A DNA stretch of 64,000 nt from an uncultured Bacteroidales bacterium (GTDB lineage: Bacteria > Bacteroidota > Bacteroidia > Bacteroidales > UBA932): assembly GCA_946415475.1 (NCBI GenBank), contig CAMKSQ010000001.1, forward strand, positions 1 to 64,000. The letters run 5' to 3'. This document shows, piece by piece, positions 8,499 through 17,740 of the stretch. Numbering within the stretch: position 1 is the first letter of the stretch; each line of letters begins with the position of its first letter. The notes beneath the pieces were generated by a model, which was given only the letters and a program-made list of their open reading frames with translations, was not told where the DNA came from and did not search any database. Position numbers and translations under genes: made by a program.

Positions 8499-10715
8499 TT
8501 ACTCCGCCTTCATCCAGCGATCCAGCCAGCCAAAGTAGCTGCGGTGCCAATAGAGGGCGTTCTGGGGCTTCAGGATCCAGTGGTTCTCGTTAGGGAACAC
8601 GATGAGTTTGGACGGTACACCCATCATTTGAGCCGCATTGAAGGCAGCCATACCCTCATCCACCGGCACGCGGAAGTCCGAGCCGCCATGGATGCAGAGG
8701 ATGGGCGTGTGCCAGTTCCGCACCAGCTTGTGCGGGGAATTGGCATAGTGACGCACGGCAGCGGGCTTGTTGCTCCAGGGAGAGCCGGCCTGCTGCAGGC
8801 CGCCAAAGGTGATACCGTCACCGGCAGGACCCGTCTGGCCCTCCGTATAGGCATATTCCATGGGGATGCCGCCATTGTCCCAGTTGGGGAACCACATCTC
8901 TTCCGTGGTCATGTACATGTGCTCCTCGTTGAAAATACCCGCATGGGAAATGAAGCAGTCGTACATGTCGCCGTGAATACCGGCCAGATAATAAATGCTG
9001 TACCCGCCGTAAGAAGCGCCACAGGCAGCGACGCCACTCACATACGGTTCCGCCTTAATGTTGCGGGCAGCCGTAAGGTAATCCTGCATATTAAGGCCGA
9101 TATAGTCGCCGGAGATTTCCTCGCACCAGGGCTGGCCGAAGGCCGTGGTTCCGCGCCGGTTAGGCAGCACCACCACATAGCCCTGATGACACATGAGCAG
9201 ATAATTCCAGCGATAGCTCCAGCCCTGCGAAAGCGTTCCCTGCGGACCGCCCAGGCAAATTTCGATGGCCGGATAGGTCTTGGAGGCGTCGAACTGGGGC
9301 GGATAGAGCACCCAGGTGAGCATCTTCTCCCCGTCCACGGTATCCAGCCAGCGGGCCTCGGTCTCGTGCGAATCCAGCTGCGAAAGCAGGTGCTCGTTCT
9401 CAAAGCTGAGCTGCTTGATGGAATTATCGGTCACGGCCACCAGCTCCGTCGGGAAATCCATGGAAGCGTAGGTGGTGAGCAGCGTCCCATCCTGCGTCAC
9501 GCCAAAGGGCGAGCCAAAATCGAACCAAAGGTTATCGGCCGTAAGGCGCACGATTTCAGGCGTTTGGGAAAGCACCACGTTGAAAATACCCTGGAGGCCT
9601 TCCGCCAGCGCGGCAAAGTAGATGGACTGGCTGTCCGCCGCCCACACGGGCCCATCGGCATTGTATTTAAAGGCCGATGTCACGTCGCAAATGTCCTCCA
9701 CCACGGGATTGTCGGTCTGTCCCTCCCCTTCTTCCTCATAGCGGACCGATGCCACCATCAGGCGCACCTTGTCCGCCTCATAGCCGTCGCGCTCCATGGA
9801 AAGCCAGGCCAGCTTGCTGCCGTCCGGACTCCAGACGGGGTGCGTATCATAGCCGCCCTTGGAGGTTACCTGGGTGGTCTGGCCCGTAAGCGGGCAATAA
9901 ATATAGATACAGGTATTGGTCGAGAAAGCATATTGCTTCCCTGCCAGCTTTTTGCAGGAATAGGCGATGTACCGGCCGTCCGGGCTCCAGCAAAGGTCCG
10001 CCACATCCGGGAAGGGGCCGTTGGGCAGCTGGAAGAAGGCCTCGTCCTCTCCCAGGATGTCCATGCCTTCGCGAATGACTCCATTGCCGAGTGTAGCCAC
10101 AAAGCTGTGCGGAATGTCCGTCACCCAGTGGTCCCAGTGCCGATACATCAGGTCTTCCGTGGCATAGGCCTCCGCCTTGGAAAGCAGCGGATCGGTGTCT
10201 GCCGGGACCTCCACTGCGCTGTGAACATTGGACACGTAAATCAGTTGGGACTCGTCCGGCGAGAGGAGATAATCGTCCATGCCGGCAGGGATGTCCGAAA
10301 GCTGCGTACGCTTGCCCAGTTTGCCGTTTTTGAACGGGGCCTTGTACAACTGGCCGCCCTGCAGGAAGTATATGGCGCTGCCGTCCTGGCTCCATCGGGC
10401 CGAAGCAATGCTTTTGCCGTCCATGGTCAGTTGCGTGGGCTCACCGCCCTCCACAGGCATCACAAAGAGGTTGCGCACGCTGCGGTTCTCCGCAATGGAA
10501 GTATAGCTGACGCCATACAGGATGGTCTTTCCGTCCGGCGACAGTTGAGGGTCGCTCAGGCGCCCCAGCGAGAGCAGCAGCTCCGGGGTCATGTGCCCGC
10601 CTTCCACTTGCAGGGAGGAGGGGCCGATATACGCTTTGTCCGGTTTCATTTCCGTGTTGTTACAGGCAGCGAGGGCCAGTGCCGCAACCGCCGATGCTAA
10701 ATACTTAGTTTTCAT
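8499..10715 (-). CDS. S9 family serine peptidase (prolyl oligopeptidase/DPP-like), lipoprotein
   Basis: Lipobox LAAC; CGASYGGYS nucleophile elbow, GGSDFRVPVDEG, ENHWI; beta-propeller SPDG repeats. Confidence 0.88.
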   Translation of the reverse strand: MKTKYLASAVAALALAACNNTEMKPDKAYIGPSSLQVEGGHMTPELLLSLGRLSDPQLSPDGKTILYGVSYTSIAENRSVRNLFVMPVEGGEPTQLTMDGKSIASARWSQDGSAIYFLQGGQLYKAPFKNGKLGKRTQLSDIPAGMDDYLLSPDESQLIYVSNVHSAVEVPADTDPLLSKAEAYATEDLMYRHWDHWVTDIPHSFVATLGNGVIREGMDILGEDEAFFQLPNGPFPDVADLCWSPDGRYIAYSCKKLAGKQYAFSTNTCIYIYCPLTGQTTQVTSKGGYDTHPVWSPDGSKLAWLSMERDGYEADKVRLMVASVRYEEEGEGQTDNPVVEDICDVTSAFKYNADGPVWAADSQSIYFAALAEGLQGIFNVVLSQTPEIVRLTADNLWFDFGSPFGVTQDGTLLTTYASMDFPTELVAVTDNSIKQLSFENEHLLSQLDSHETEARWLDTVDGEKMLTWVLYPPQFDASKTYPAIEICLGGPQGTLSQGWSYRWNYLLMCHQGYVVVLPNRRGTTAFGQPWCEEISGDYIGLNMQDYLTAARNIKAEPYVSGVAACGASYGGYSIYYLAGIHGDMYDCFISHAGIFNEEHMYMTTEEMWFPNWDNGGIPMEYAYTEGQTGPAGDGITFGGLQQAGSPWSNKPAAVRHYANSPHKLVRNWHTPILCIHGGSDFRVPVDEGMAAFNAAQMMGVPSKLIVFPNENHWILKPQNALYWHRSYFGWLDRWMKAE

Positions 10716-11613
10716 ATAATTGTAATGTTTTTTCCAAGGCTTCTTTTACCGCTTGCCGCAGACTCTCCGGTTCCAGGACTTCCAGGCCGGGACCATGCTT
10801 GCAGAGCTCCATCACCAGGTTGGGATTGGGAATGAGCCGCAGGGCAAACGTGCAGTACTCCCCTTCCTGCGACACCAGCGTCTGGCTGGGGTGCAGGGGC
10901 AGGTCCTGCAAATAGGCGGCTTCCCGCAGGGTGGTCCGGAGTTTTACCAGGACGGGTGCTTGCCCGGCCTCCGGAAGGTACATGCCGTAGCTGGCCTCGA
11001 AAGCCGTTTCTACATTGAATCCGCCCGGCATCTTGAACTTGTCACCCGTGCGCTCTATCGCCAGCAGACGGTCCAGGGCGTACACCCGCAGCATGGCGGC
11101 CTCCTCACTGTAGGCCACCAGGTACCAGCGTTTGGCGAACTCCCGCAGGGCATACGGACGGACCGTGCGGACATCGGCCTGGGCGCTTAAATACTTGCGG
11201 TAGCGGATGCGCAGCACCTCCCCTTCCAGCATGGCCTGCATGAGCACGGTAAGGTACTTTTGGCCCGATGGTACATCCTCCACGCTCACCCTTCCCCGCA
11301 GGCGTTCCTGCCCCAGCGTAAGGAGGCTGTTTACGGTGAAGGTATTGATGAGGTAATCTACCGCAGCGCGCTTATCCACAGCACTTTCCGCCGCGTCGAT
11401 TTTGTACAGGTTGGTACTCCGGTCGCAGGTGATCACGATCCCAAAAACTTCCTCTACGGCGGCACGGTGGTTCAGGAACGAACGGCGGGGGTAAGACTCC
11501 CCGAAACGGCTTTCCCAACGGCGCGAAACTTCTTTCCAGGAGAGTCCCCGCTCCCCTGCTTCCACAAAGAGTTGCACCAAAAAGACGTATTTTCCAATAA
11601 GTTCCGGTACCAT
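10705..11613 (-). CDS. WYL domain transcriptional regulator
   Basis: Helix-turn-helix-like N-terminus; WYL region (IRYRKY...RTVRPYALREFAKRWYLVAYS...LRVYALDRLL); overlaps the S9 peptidase start by 11 bp. Confidence 0.8.
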   Translation of the reverse strand: MVPELIGKYVFLVQLFVEAGERGLSWKEVSRRWESRFGESYPRRSFLNHRAAVEEVFGIVITCDRSTNLYKIDAAESAVDKRAAVDYLINTFTVNSLLTLGQERLRGRVSVEDVPSGQKYLTVLMQAMLEGEVLRIRYRKYLSAQADVRTVRPYALREFAKRWYLVAYSEEAAMLRVYALDRLLAIERTGDKFKMPGGFNVETAFEASYGMYLPEAGQAPVLVKLRTTLREAAYLQDLPLHPSQTLVSQEGEYCTFALRLIPNPNLVMELCKHGPGLEVLEPESLRQAVKEALEKTLQLYEN

Positions 11614-11619
11614 AACTCA

Positions 11620-11648
11620 CAAAGATAACAAAATTTTGTGTAAATTTG
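11620..11648. promoter_or_regulatory. Mirrored divergent -7 boxes for WYL regulator (-; 11620-11627) and gdhA (+; 11641-11648)
   Basis: CAAAGATA-13 bp-TAAATTTG. Confidence 0.6.
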
Positions 11649-11683
11649 CGCCTTAATAGTAGTGTATTAAACAAGAATAAGTT

Positions 11684-13039
11684 ATGGATAATTTCACCCG
11701 CAACTACATCGAGGGCTTCATGGGCGAGGTCATTGCCCGCAACCCCGGTGAAAACGAGTTCCACCAGGCCGTGCGCGAGGTGGTGGAAAGCGTAGCCCCC
11801 TATGTGACCGAGAATCCGCAGCTCATGGACCAGAAAATCCTGGAGCGCATCGTGGAGCCGGAACGCATCGTCATTTTCCGTGTTCCCTGGATGGATGACC
11901 GTGGAGACGTACACATCAACCGCGGCTTCCGCGTGCAGAACAACAGCGCCATCGGCCCGTATAAAGGCGGCCTGCGCTTCCATCCCAGCGTGAACCTCTC
12001 CATCATGAAGTTCCTGGCGTTTGAGCAGACTTTCAAAAACGCTCTTACAACCCTTCCGATGGGCGGTGCCAAGGGTGGCAGCGACTTCAACCCGCGCGGC
12101 AAGTCAGACGCAGAGGTCATGCGTTTCTGCCAAAGCTTCATGACGGAACTGTGCCGCCATATCGGCCCTAATACGGACGTTCCTGCCGGTGACATCGGTG
12201 TAGGCGGTCGTGAGATTGGTTATCTGTTTGGCCAGTACAAGCGTCTGAGGGATGAATTTTCCGGCACCCTTACCGGTAAAGGCCAGGCCTGGGGCGGCTC
12301 CCTGCTGCGTCCGGAGGCCACCGGTTACGGTCTGTGCTACTTTACCAGCCAGATGCTGGAAACCCGCGGCCTCAGCTTCGAGGGCAAACGCGTGAACATC
12401 TCCGGCGCCGGCAACGTGGCCCAGTACACCGCACAGAAGGCCATGCGCCTGGGTGCCATCGTCCAGACCCTGTCCGACTCCGACGGCTTCATCTACGACC
12501 CGGAAGGCATCAACGAAGAGAAGATGGCTTATGTCTTCGAGCTCAAGAACCTCCGCCGCGGCCGCATCAAGGAATATGCGCAGAAGTTCCCGCAGGCCAC
12601 CTATTATCCCGGCGAGCGCCCCTGGCGTATCCCTTGCGACATCGCCCTCCCCTGCGCCACGCAGAATGAGATCGAGAAGGCCGATGCCGAAATCCTGGTC
12701 AAGAACGGTTGCGTCTGCGTAGCGGAAGGTGCCAACATGCCTTCCACCCCGGAAGCCATCCGCATCTTCCAGGGCGCCGGCCTGCTGTATTCGCCCGGTA
12801 AGGCCTCCAACGCCGGCGGCGTAGCCACCAGCGGCCTGGAGATGAGCCAGAACTCCATGCGCATGCGCTGGACCTCGGAAGAAGTGGACCAATACCTGCG
12901 CCGCATCATGCACGACATCCACGAAGCCTGCCTCAAATACGGCACCGAGGCCGATGGAAGCGTCAATTACGTCAAGGGAGCCAACCTGGCCGGCTTCATC
13001 AAGGTAGCCGCCGCGATGAGCGACCAGGGACTCGTATAA
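11684..13039 (+). CDS. gdhA: NADP-type glutamate dehydrogenase
   Basis: PYKGGLRFHPSVN, PMGGAKGGSDFNPRGKSDAEVMRFCQ, VPAGDIGVGGREIG. Confidence 0.95.
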   Translation: MDNFTRNYIEGFMGEVIARNPGENEFHQAVREVVESVAPYVTENPQLMDQKILERIVEPERIVIFRVPWMDDRGDVHINRGFRVQNNSAIGPYKGGLRFHPSVNLSIMKFLAFEQTFKNALTTLPMGGAKGGSDFNPRGKSDAEVMRFCQSFMTELCRHIGPNTDVPAGDIGVGGREIGYLFGQYKRLRDEFSGTLTGKGQAWGGSLLRPEATGYGLCYFTSQMLETRGLSFEGKRVNISGAGNVAQYTAQKAMRLGAIVQTLSDSDGFIYDPEGINEEKMAYVFELKNLRRGRIKEYAQKFPQATYYPGERPWRIPCDIALPCATQNEIEKADAEILVKNGCVCVAEGANMPSTPEAIRIFQGAGLLYSPGKASNAGGVATSGLEMSQNSMRMRWTSEEVDQYLRRIMHDIHEACLKYGTEADGSVNYVKGANLAGFIKVAAAMSDQGLV

Positions 13040-13045
13040 AAGACT

Positions 13046-15955
13046 ATGAACAACACGTCCAACCTCATGGCCAAACGGATCCGCCGGATCCTGCTGGTTT
13101 GCAACAATTACGACAATTTCTCGCTGGAAGAAGACGGCCGGCTGGACATGCGTATCTCCCACGAGTACGCAGAACTGAACCTGAGCGGCCCGCCCGTCTT
13201 TGAACGGGCCTCCAGCACCCGCGAGGCCCTGGAACGCGCCCAGCAGGGAGGCCGATGGGACCTGGTGATTACGTTGTACAACGTGGGCGAAGTGGACGTG
13301 TTTGACTTTGCCGCCCGGATGAAGGCGTTCGACGCCTCCACCCCGGTGGTACTGCTCACCTCCTTCTCCAAGGAGGTTTACCGGCAACTGGAGCAGCGGG
13401 ACCTGAGCCATATCGACCATATCTTCAACTGGAACGGCAGCACGGACCTGATTATCGCCATCATCAAACTGCTGGAAGACAGCATGAATGCCCCGCAGGA
13501 CATCCTTCAGGGCGGCGTACAGTGCATTTTGCTGGTGGAAGACTCCGTCCGCTACTACTCCACCTATCTGCCGCTGCTGTACAAACTGGTCCTCCAGCAA
13601 AACGTAGCCTCCGTGCGCGACGCCCTCAACGAGGAGCAGCAGATTTTCCGCAAACGCGCCCGGCCCAAGATCCTCATGGCCACCAACTATGACGATGCCG
13701 TGCAGCTCTATAACCAGTACAAGGAGAACCTCCTGGGCGTGATTTCCGACATCGGCTTCGTGCTCCATCGACACGATAAACCGGAGCTGGAGAAACTGGA
13801 TGCCGGCGTGGACCTGTGCAAGATGATTCGCCGGGAAATCCCCAAGATGCCCATCCTTATGCAGAGTTCGCAGGAGAGCATGCGTTCCGTGGCGGAAGGC
13901 CTTCGGGCCGGTTTCCTGATGAAACGCTCCAAGACGCTTACGCATGAGCTGTCGGAGTATATCGGCCGGGAATTTGGCTTTGGCGATTTTGTCGCCACCA
14001 ATGACAAGGGGCATGAGACCGACCGCGCCCAGGACCTGCAAGGGGCCGAGGAACTCATCGCCCGGCTGCCGGAAAAGCAGCTGGAGAAGCTCAGGAGCAA
14101 GAATTACGTCTCCCGCTGGCTGCTGGCCCGCGGTATCTTCGAGGAAGGTAGCGCCCTCAAAAACACCACTTTCCCTACTACGGAAGCGTTCCGGGAAAGC
14201 GCCGTCGCGCTCATCCACGAATACCGCGTGAAACAGAGCCTGGGCGTAGTGGCCCGCTTCGATCCGGCCACCTACAACGACACCATCTGGTTCTCCCGCC
14301 TGGGAGAGGGTTCCATCGGCGGAAAAGCCCGCGGCCTGGCTTTCCTGAACCACATCCTGTACAAGTACAACCTGTACGGGGAATGGGAGGGCGTAAAGCT
14401 TTCGGTGCCGCGTACGCTGGTAATCGCCACGGAATTCTTCGACCGTTTCATTATCGACAACGGTCTGCAATACGTAATCAATGCCGATATTTCCGATGCG
14501 GAACTCCTGTCGGAGTTTGTATCGTCCAACCTGCCGGCGGAACTGATCGACGCCCTGCGCGCCTTTATCCGCGTGGTGCGGAAACCGCTCGCCGTGCGTT
14601 CATCGTCCAAACTGGAAGATTCTTATTATCAACCGTTTGCGGGCGTATACTCCACCTACATGATTCCGGCGGTGGAAAACGAAGACCAACAGCTGCGCCT
14701 GCTGGCCAAGGCCATCAAGAGCGTGTACGCCAGCGTCTATTTTGCCGCCTCGCGTGGCTATATCACCGCTACGGCCAACGTCATCTCGGAGGAAAAGATG
14801 GCCATTATCCTGCAGGAGGTGTGTGGCAGCGAGGAGCAAGGCTTCTTCTTCCCCACCCTGTCCGGCGTGGCGCGCAGCGTGAATTTCTATCCCATCGGCC
14901 ATGAAAGGTCGGAGGAAGGCATTGTGAAACTGGCTTACGGCCTGGGGAAAGCCGTTGTCGATGGCGACCAGGTGCTCCGTTTCTCCCCTGCCTACCCCAA
15001 GCACGTACTGCAAACTTCCACGCCGGAACTTTGCATGCGGGAAACCCAGCAGGAGATGTATGCGCTCAACCTGCAGCCGGAGAAATTCAAGACTTCGGTG
15101 GACGATGCCATCAACTTGGAACGCATCCCGGTGAGCGACTGCGACCGCTTTGCCTCGTTCCAGAAAGTGTGCTCCACCTACGACTACGAGAACCTGCGGA
15201 TGGTCGATTCGCCCTATGCCAAGGGACCCAAGGCCATCACCTTCGCCCACGTCCTGCGATACGGGACGTTCCCGCTGGCTCCCATCGTGCAGCGGCTACT
15301 GGATATTTGCGTAGCCGAGATGCAGGGAAGCGTGGAATTGGAATTTGCAGCAGACCTTTCAACGGGCATATTCAACGCCCTGCAAATCAGGCCAATATCG
15401 TCCGATAGTTTAAGGGCCGATGTGGACTGGAGGAACATTGATTGTTCCGGCGCGCTCATCACTTCGGAGAGCGCCCTGGGCACCGGCTGGCTGGAAGGAC
15501 TGAAAGACGTGGTATACCTGAAGGCCTCGGCCTTCGACAAAATGAAAACCCAGGAAATGGCCGAGGAACTGCGGGCGCTGAATACGGAACTGCGGGCGGC
15601 CGGCAAACAATACGTGCTGATCGGTTTTGGCCGATGGGGCTCCAGTATCCCCACCCTGGGCGTTCCGGTTGCCTGGAGCGACATTTCCGAGGCCCGCGTG
15701 CTGGTGGAATGTGCCCTGCCGGACTTCCGCGTGGACCCTTCCCAGGGCACGCACTTCTTCCAGAACCTCACTTCCTTCAATGCGGGCTATGTGAATGTGG
15801 ATCCTTACTCCCGCCGCGGCGACGCCATGGACCTTTCCGCCCTGGACGCCCTCCCGGCCGTGTACGAGACGCCCTGGCTCCGCCACGTACAGCTGCCCTC
15901 CCCCCTCACCGTCTGCGTCGACGGCCGCGAAGGCCGCGCGGTGATAAAAATTTAG
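13046..15955 (+). CDS. Receiver-like domains fused to PEP/pyruvate-binding (PPDK_N ATP-grasp) domain protein
   Basis: N-terminal ILLV...LVIT and CILLVEDS...VISDIGF...LMQSS receiver-like strings; GEGSIGGKARGLAFL, KPLAVRSSSKLEDSYYQPFAGVYSTYM, LEFAADLSTGIFNALQIRPI; no GGxTSH phosphohistidine motif. Confidence 0.75.
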   Translation: MNNTSNLMAKRIRRILLVCNNYDNFSLEEDGRLDMRISHEYAELNLSGPPVFERASSTREALERAQQGGRWDLVITLYNVGEVDVFDFAARMKAFDASTPVVLLTSFSKEVYRQLEQRDLSHIDHIFNWNGSTDLIIAIIKLLEDSMNAPQDILQGGVQCILLVEDSVRYYSTYLPLLYKLVLQQNVASVRDALNEEQQIFRKRARPKILMATNYDDAVQLYNQYKENLLGVISDIGFVLHRHDKPELEKLDAGVDLCKMIRREIPKMPILMQSSQESMRSVAEGLRAGFLMKRSKTLTHELSEYIGREFGFGDFVATNDKGHETDRAQDLQGAEELIARLPEKQLEKLRSKNYVSRWLLARGIFEEGSALKNTTFPTTEAFRESAVALIHEYRVKQSLGVVARFDPATYNDTIWFSRLGEGSIGGKARGLAFLNHILYKYNLYGEWEGVKLSVPRTLVIATEFFDRFIIDNGLQYVINADISDAELLSEFVSSNLPAELIDALRAFIRVVRKPLAVRSSSKLEDSYYQPFAGVYSTYMIPAVENEDQQLRLLAKAIKSVYASVYFAASRGYITATANVISEEKMAIILQEVCGSEEQGFFFPTLSGVARSVNFYPIGHERSEEGIVKLAYGLGKAVVDGDQVLRFSPAYPKHVLQTSTPELCMRETQQEMYALNLQPEKFKTSVDDAINLERIPVSDCDRFASFQKVCSTYDYENLRMVDSPYAKGPKAITFAHVLRYGTFPLAPIVQRLLDICVAEMQGSVELEFAADLSTGIFNALQIRPISSDSLRADVDWRNIDCSGALITSESALGTGWLEGLKDVVYLKASAFDKMKTQEMAEELRALNTELRAAGKQYVLIGFGRWGSSIPTLGVPVAWSDISEARVLVECALPDFRVDPSQGTHFFQNLTSFNAGYVNVDPYSRRGDAMDLSALDALPAVYETPWLRHVQLPSPLTVCVDGREGRAVIKI

Positions 15956-15957
15956 CT

Positions 15958-17502
15958 ATGAAAGAATTCGAGATAGCACAGAAAATCGGCAAGGAACTTA
16001 CGGACGCACAGCTTCGTGAGGCAGCCGCCAAGGCATTGGGGGTGAAGCCGGAGAAAGTGGGGCACGTGGAAGTGACCCGCCGGAGCATCGATGCCCGGCA
16101 GGATATCCTGTACCGGTATCGCGTGCAGGCTTACAGGGACAATGAGCCGTACGAGCCTTATCGTGTAGCGCCCTATCTGGATGTGCACCAGGCTCGTCCC
16201 GTGATTGTGGTGGGTGCCGGTCCTGCGGGCATGTTTGCTGCCCTTAAGCTGCTGCAGTTGGGGCGTAAACCCATCGTCCTGGAAAGGGGAAAAGATGTAG
16301 AGCGGCGTAAGGTGGATATGGCTAAGCTTTCCACAGAGGGTGTGCTGGATCCAGATTCCAATTATTGCTATGGGGAAGGCGGCGCCGGTGCTTTCAGCGA
16401 CGGCAAGTTATATACGCGTTCTTCCAAAAGGGGCGATATCCGGGAGGTGCTGCACCAGTTGGTGGCGTTTGGCGCGCATCCTGATATCCTGATCGATGCG
16501 CATCCGCATATCGGCACGGACAAGCTGCCGGAAGTGGTGAAAAATATCCGGCATTGCATCGAGGAGCATGGCGGGAAATATCATTTCGATGCGCGGGTGA
16601 CAGATATTGTCCGGCGCGCGGAGGGTGGTTTTGACGTGCACTGTGGCTCAAGCGTTTATTCCGCTGACCAGGTGATTCTGGCAACGGGGCATTCGGCACG
16701 GGATATTTACGAACTCTTCCAGGCCAAAGGCTGGTCGCTGGAGGCCAAGGGATTTGCCCTGGGCGTGCGCGTGGAGCACCCGCAGTGGCTCTTGAACCAG
16801 ATTCGGTATCATGGTAAATATCAGCCGTTTATGCCAACGGCAGAATACTCTTTTGTGCAGCAGGTAGACGGCCGCGGCGTGTTCTCCTTCTGCATGTGTC
16901 CGGGCGGCATCCTGGTCCCTTCTTCCACCGAGCCGGAGACCGTGGTGCTCAACGGCATGTCCAACGCGGCCCGCAATTCCAAATGGGCCGATGCGGGTGT
17001 TGTGGTGCAGATTGAACCCGGCGACCAGCCGGAAGAATATACGGGGCCGTTCGCCCTCATGGACTTCCAGCGGGATGTGGAACGGGCCATGTATCGTTAT
17101 GCGCAGGAGCATGGCGCACGCCATCCGTTCACAGCCCCGGCCCAGCGTATGAAAGACTTCTGCAGAGGACTGGTTTCTAAGGATTTGCCTAAAACATCCT
17201 ATCATCCCGGAACGGTTTCGGCTCCCTTGCATGAATTGTTGCCGGAACACGTTGCCTCCCGCCTTAGGAAAGTTTTCCCCATGGTGGAACGTGGCATGCG
17301 CGGTTACTACACCAATGATGCGCTGCTGCTGGGGGTAGAGTCCCGCACTTCATCCCCGGTCCGCCTCCCGCGGAATCCGGAAACCCTGGAGCATGTGGAT
17401 GTTCCCGGCCTGTACCCCTGCGGGGAAGGCGCCGGTTACGCCGGTGGCATTGTCTCCTCCGCCCTGGACGGCATCAACTGCGCCGTCGCCGCTGATCGGT
17501 AA
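15958..17502 (+). CDS. FAD-dependent oxidoreductase (uncharacterized FAD-dehydrogenase family, COG2509-like)
   Basis: VIVVGAGPAGMFAALKLLQLGRKPIVLERG; GEGGAGAFSDGKLYTR; C-terminal GEGAGYAGGIVSSALDG. Confidence 0.85.
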   Translation: MKEFEIAQKIGKELTDAQLREAAAKALGVKPEKVGHVEVTRRSIDARQDILYRYRVQAYRDNEPYEPYRVAPYLDVHQARPVIVVGAGPAGMFAALKLLQLGRKPIVLERGKDVERRKVDMAKLSTEGVLDPDSNYCYGEGGAGAFSDGKLYTRSSKRGDIREVLHQLVAFGAHPDILIDAHPHIGTDKLPEVVKNIRHCIEEHGGKYHFDARVTDIVRRAEGGFDVHCGSSVYSADQVILATGHSARDIYELFQAKGWSLEAKGFALGVRVEHPQWLLNQIRYHGKYQPFMPTAEYSFVQQVDGRGVFSFCMCPGGILVPSSTEPETVVLNGMSNAARNSKWADAGVVVQIEPGDQPEEYTGPFALMDFQRDVERAMYRYAQEHGARHPFTAPAQRMKDFCRGLVSKDLPKTSYHPGTVSAPLHELLPEHVASRLRKVFPMVERGMRGYYTNDALLLGVESRTSSPVRLPRNPETLEHVDVPGLYPCGEGAGYAGGIVSSALDGINCAVAADR

Positions 17503-17507
17503 CGCAT

Positions 17508-17740
17508 TGAATATCAGCAAGTTGCTAATAATCCTCGTCACTTTTTGCGACGAGGATTTTGCGTAAAAAGCTCACTATCAGCATGTTAGCAATCACCCCG
17601 TGTTGGCGATCAGGACGCTCCGTAATAACAGGGTGATCCGTAACTTATTGATAATCAGAAAGATGCCGAAAATCCTCGTCGCAAAACGAAACGAGGATTA
17701 TATAGGAACAAGCTGATAATCAGATTGTTAGCGATCACCT
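17508..17740. repeat. Two diverged ~91-bp direct repeat units (17508-17599, 17649-17740) plus an inverted motif copy (17625-17653)
   Basis: Each unit: ATCAGnAAGnTGCnnAnAATCCTCGTC hairpin, then ATCAGnnTGTTAGCnATCACC; period about 141 bp. Confidence 0.8.

Noticed and set aside
8388-10700. 770-aa plus-strand ORF opposite the S9 peptidase
   Set aside because: Antisense shadow ORF in high-GC3 coding sequence; low-complexity His/Arg/Gly-rich translation, and the true gene on the minus strand has catalytic motifs.
12104-14470. 788-aa minus-strand ORF opposite gdhA and the PEP-binding fusion
   Set aside because: Spans two clear genes on the other strand; no recognisable motifs.
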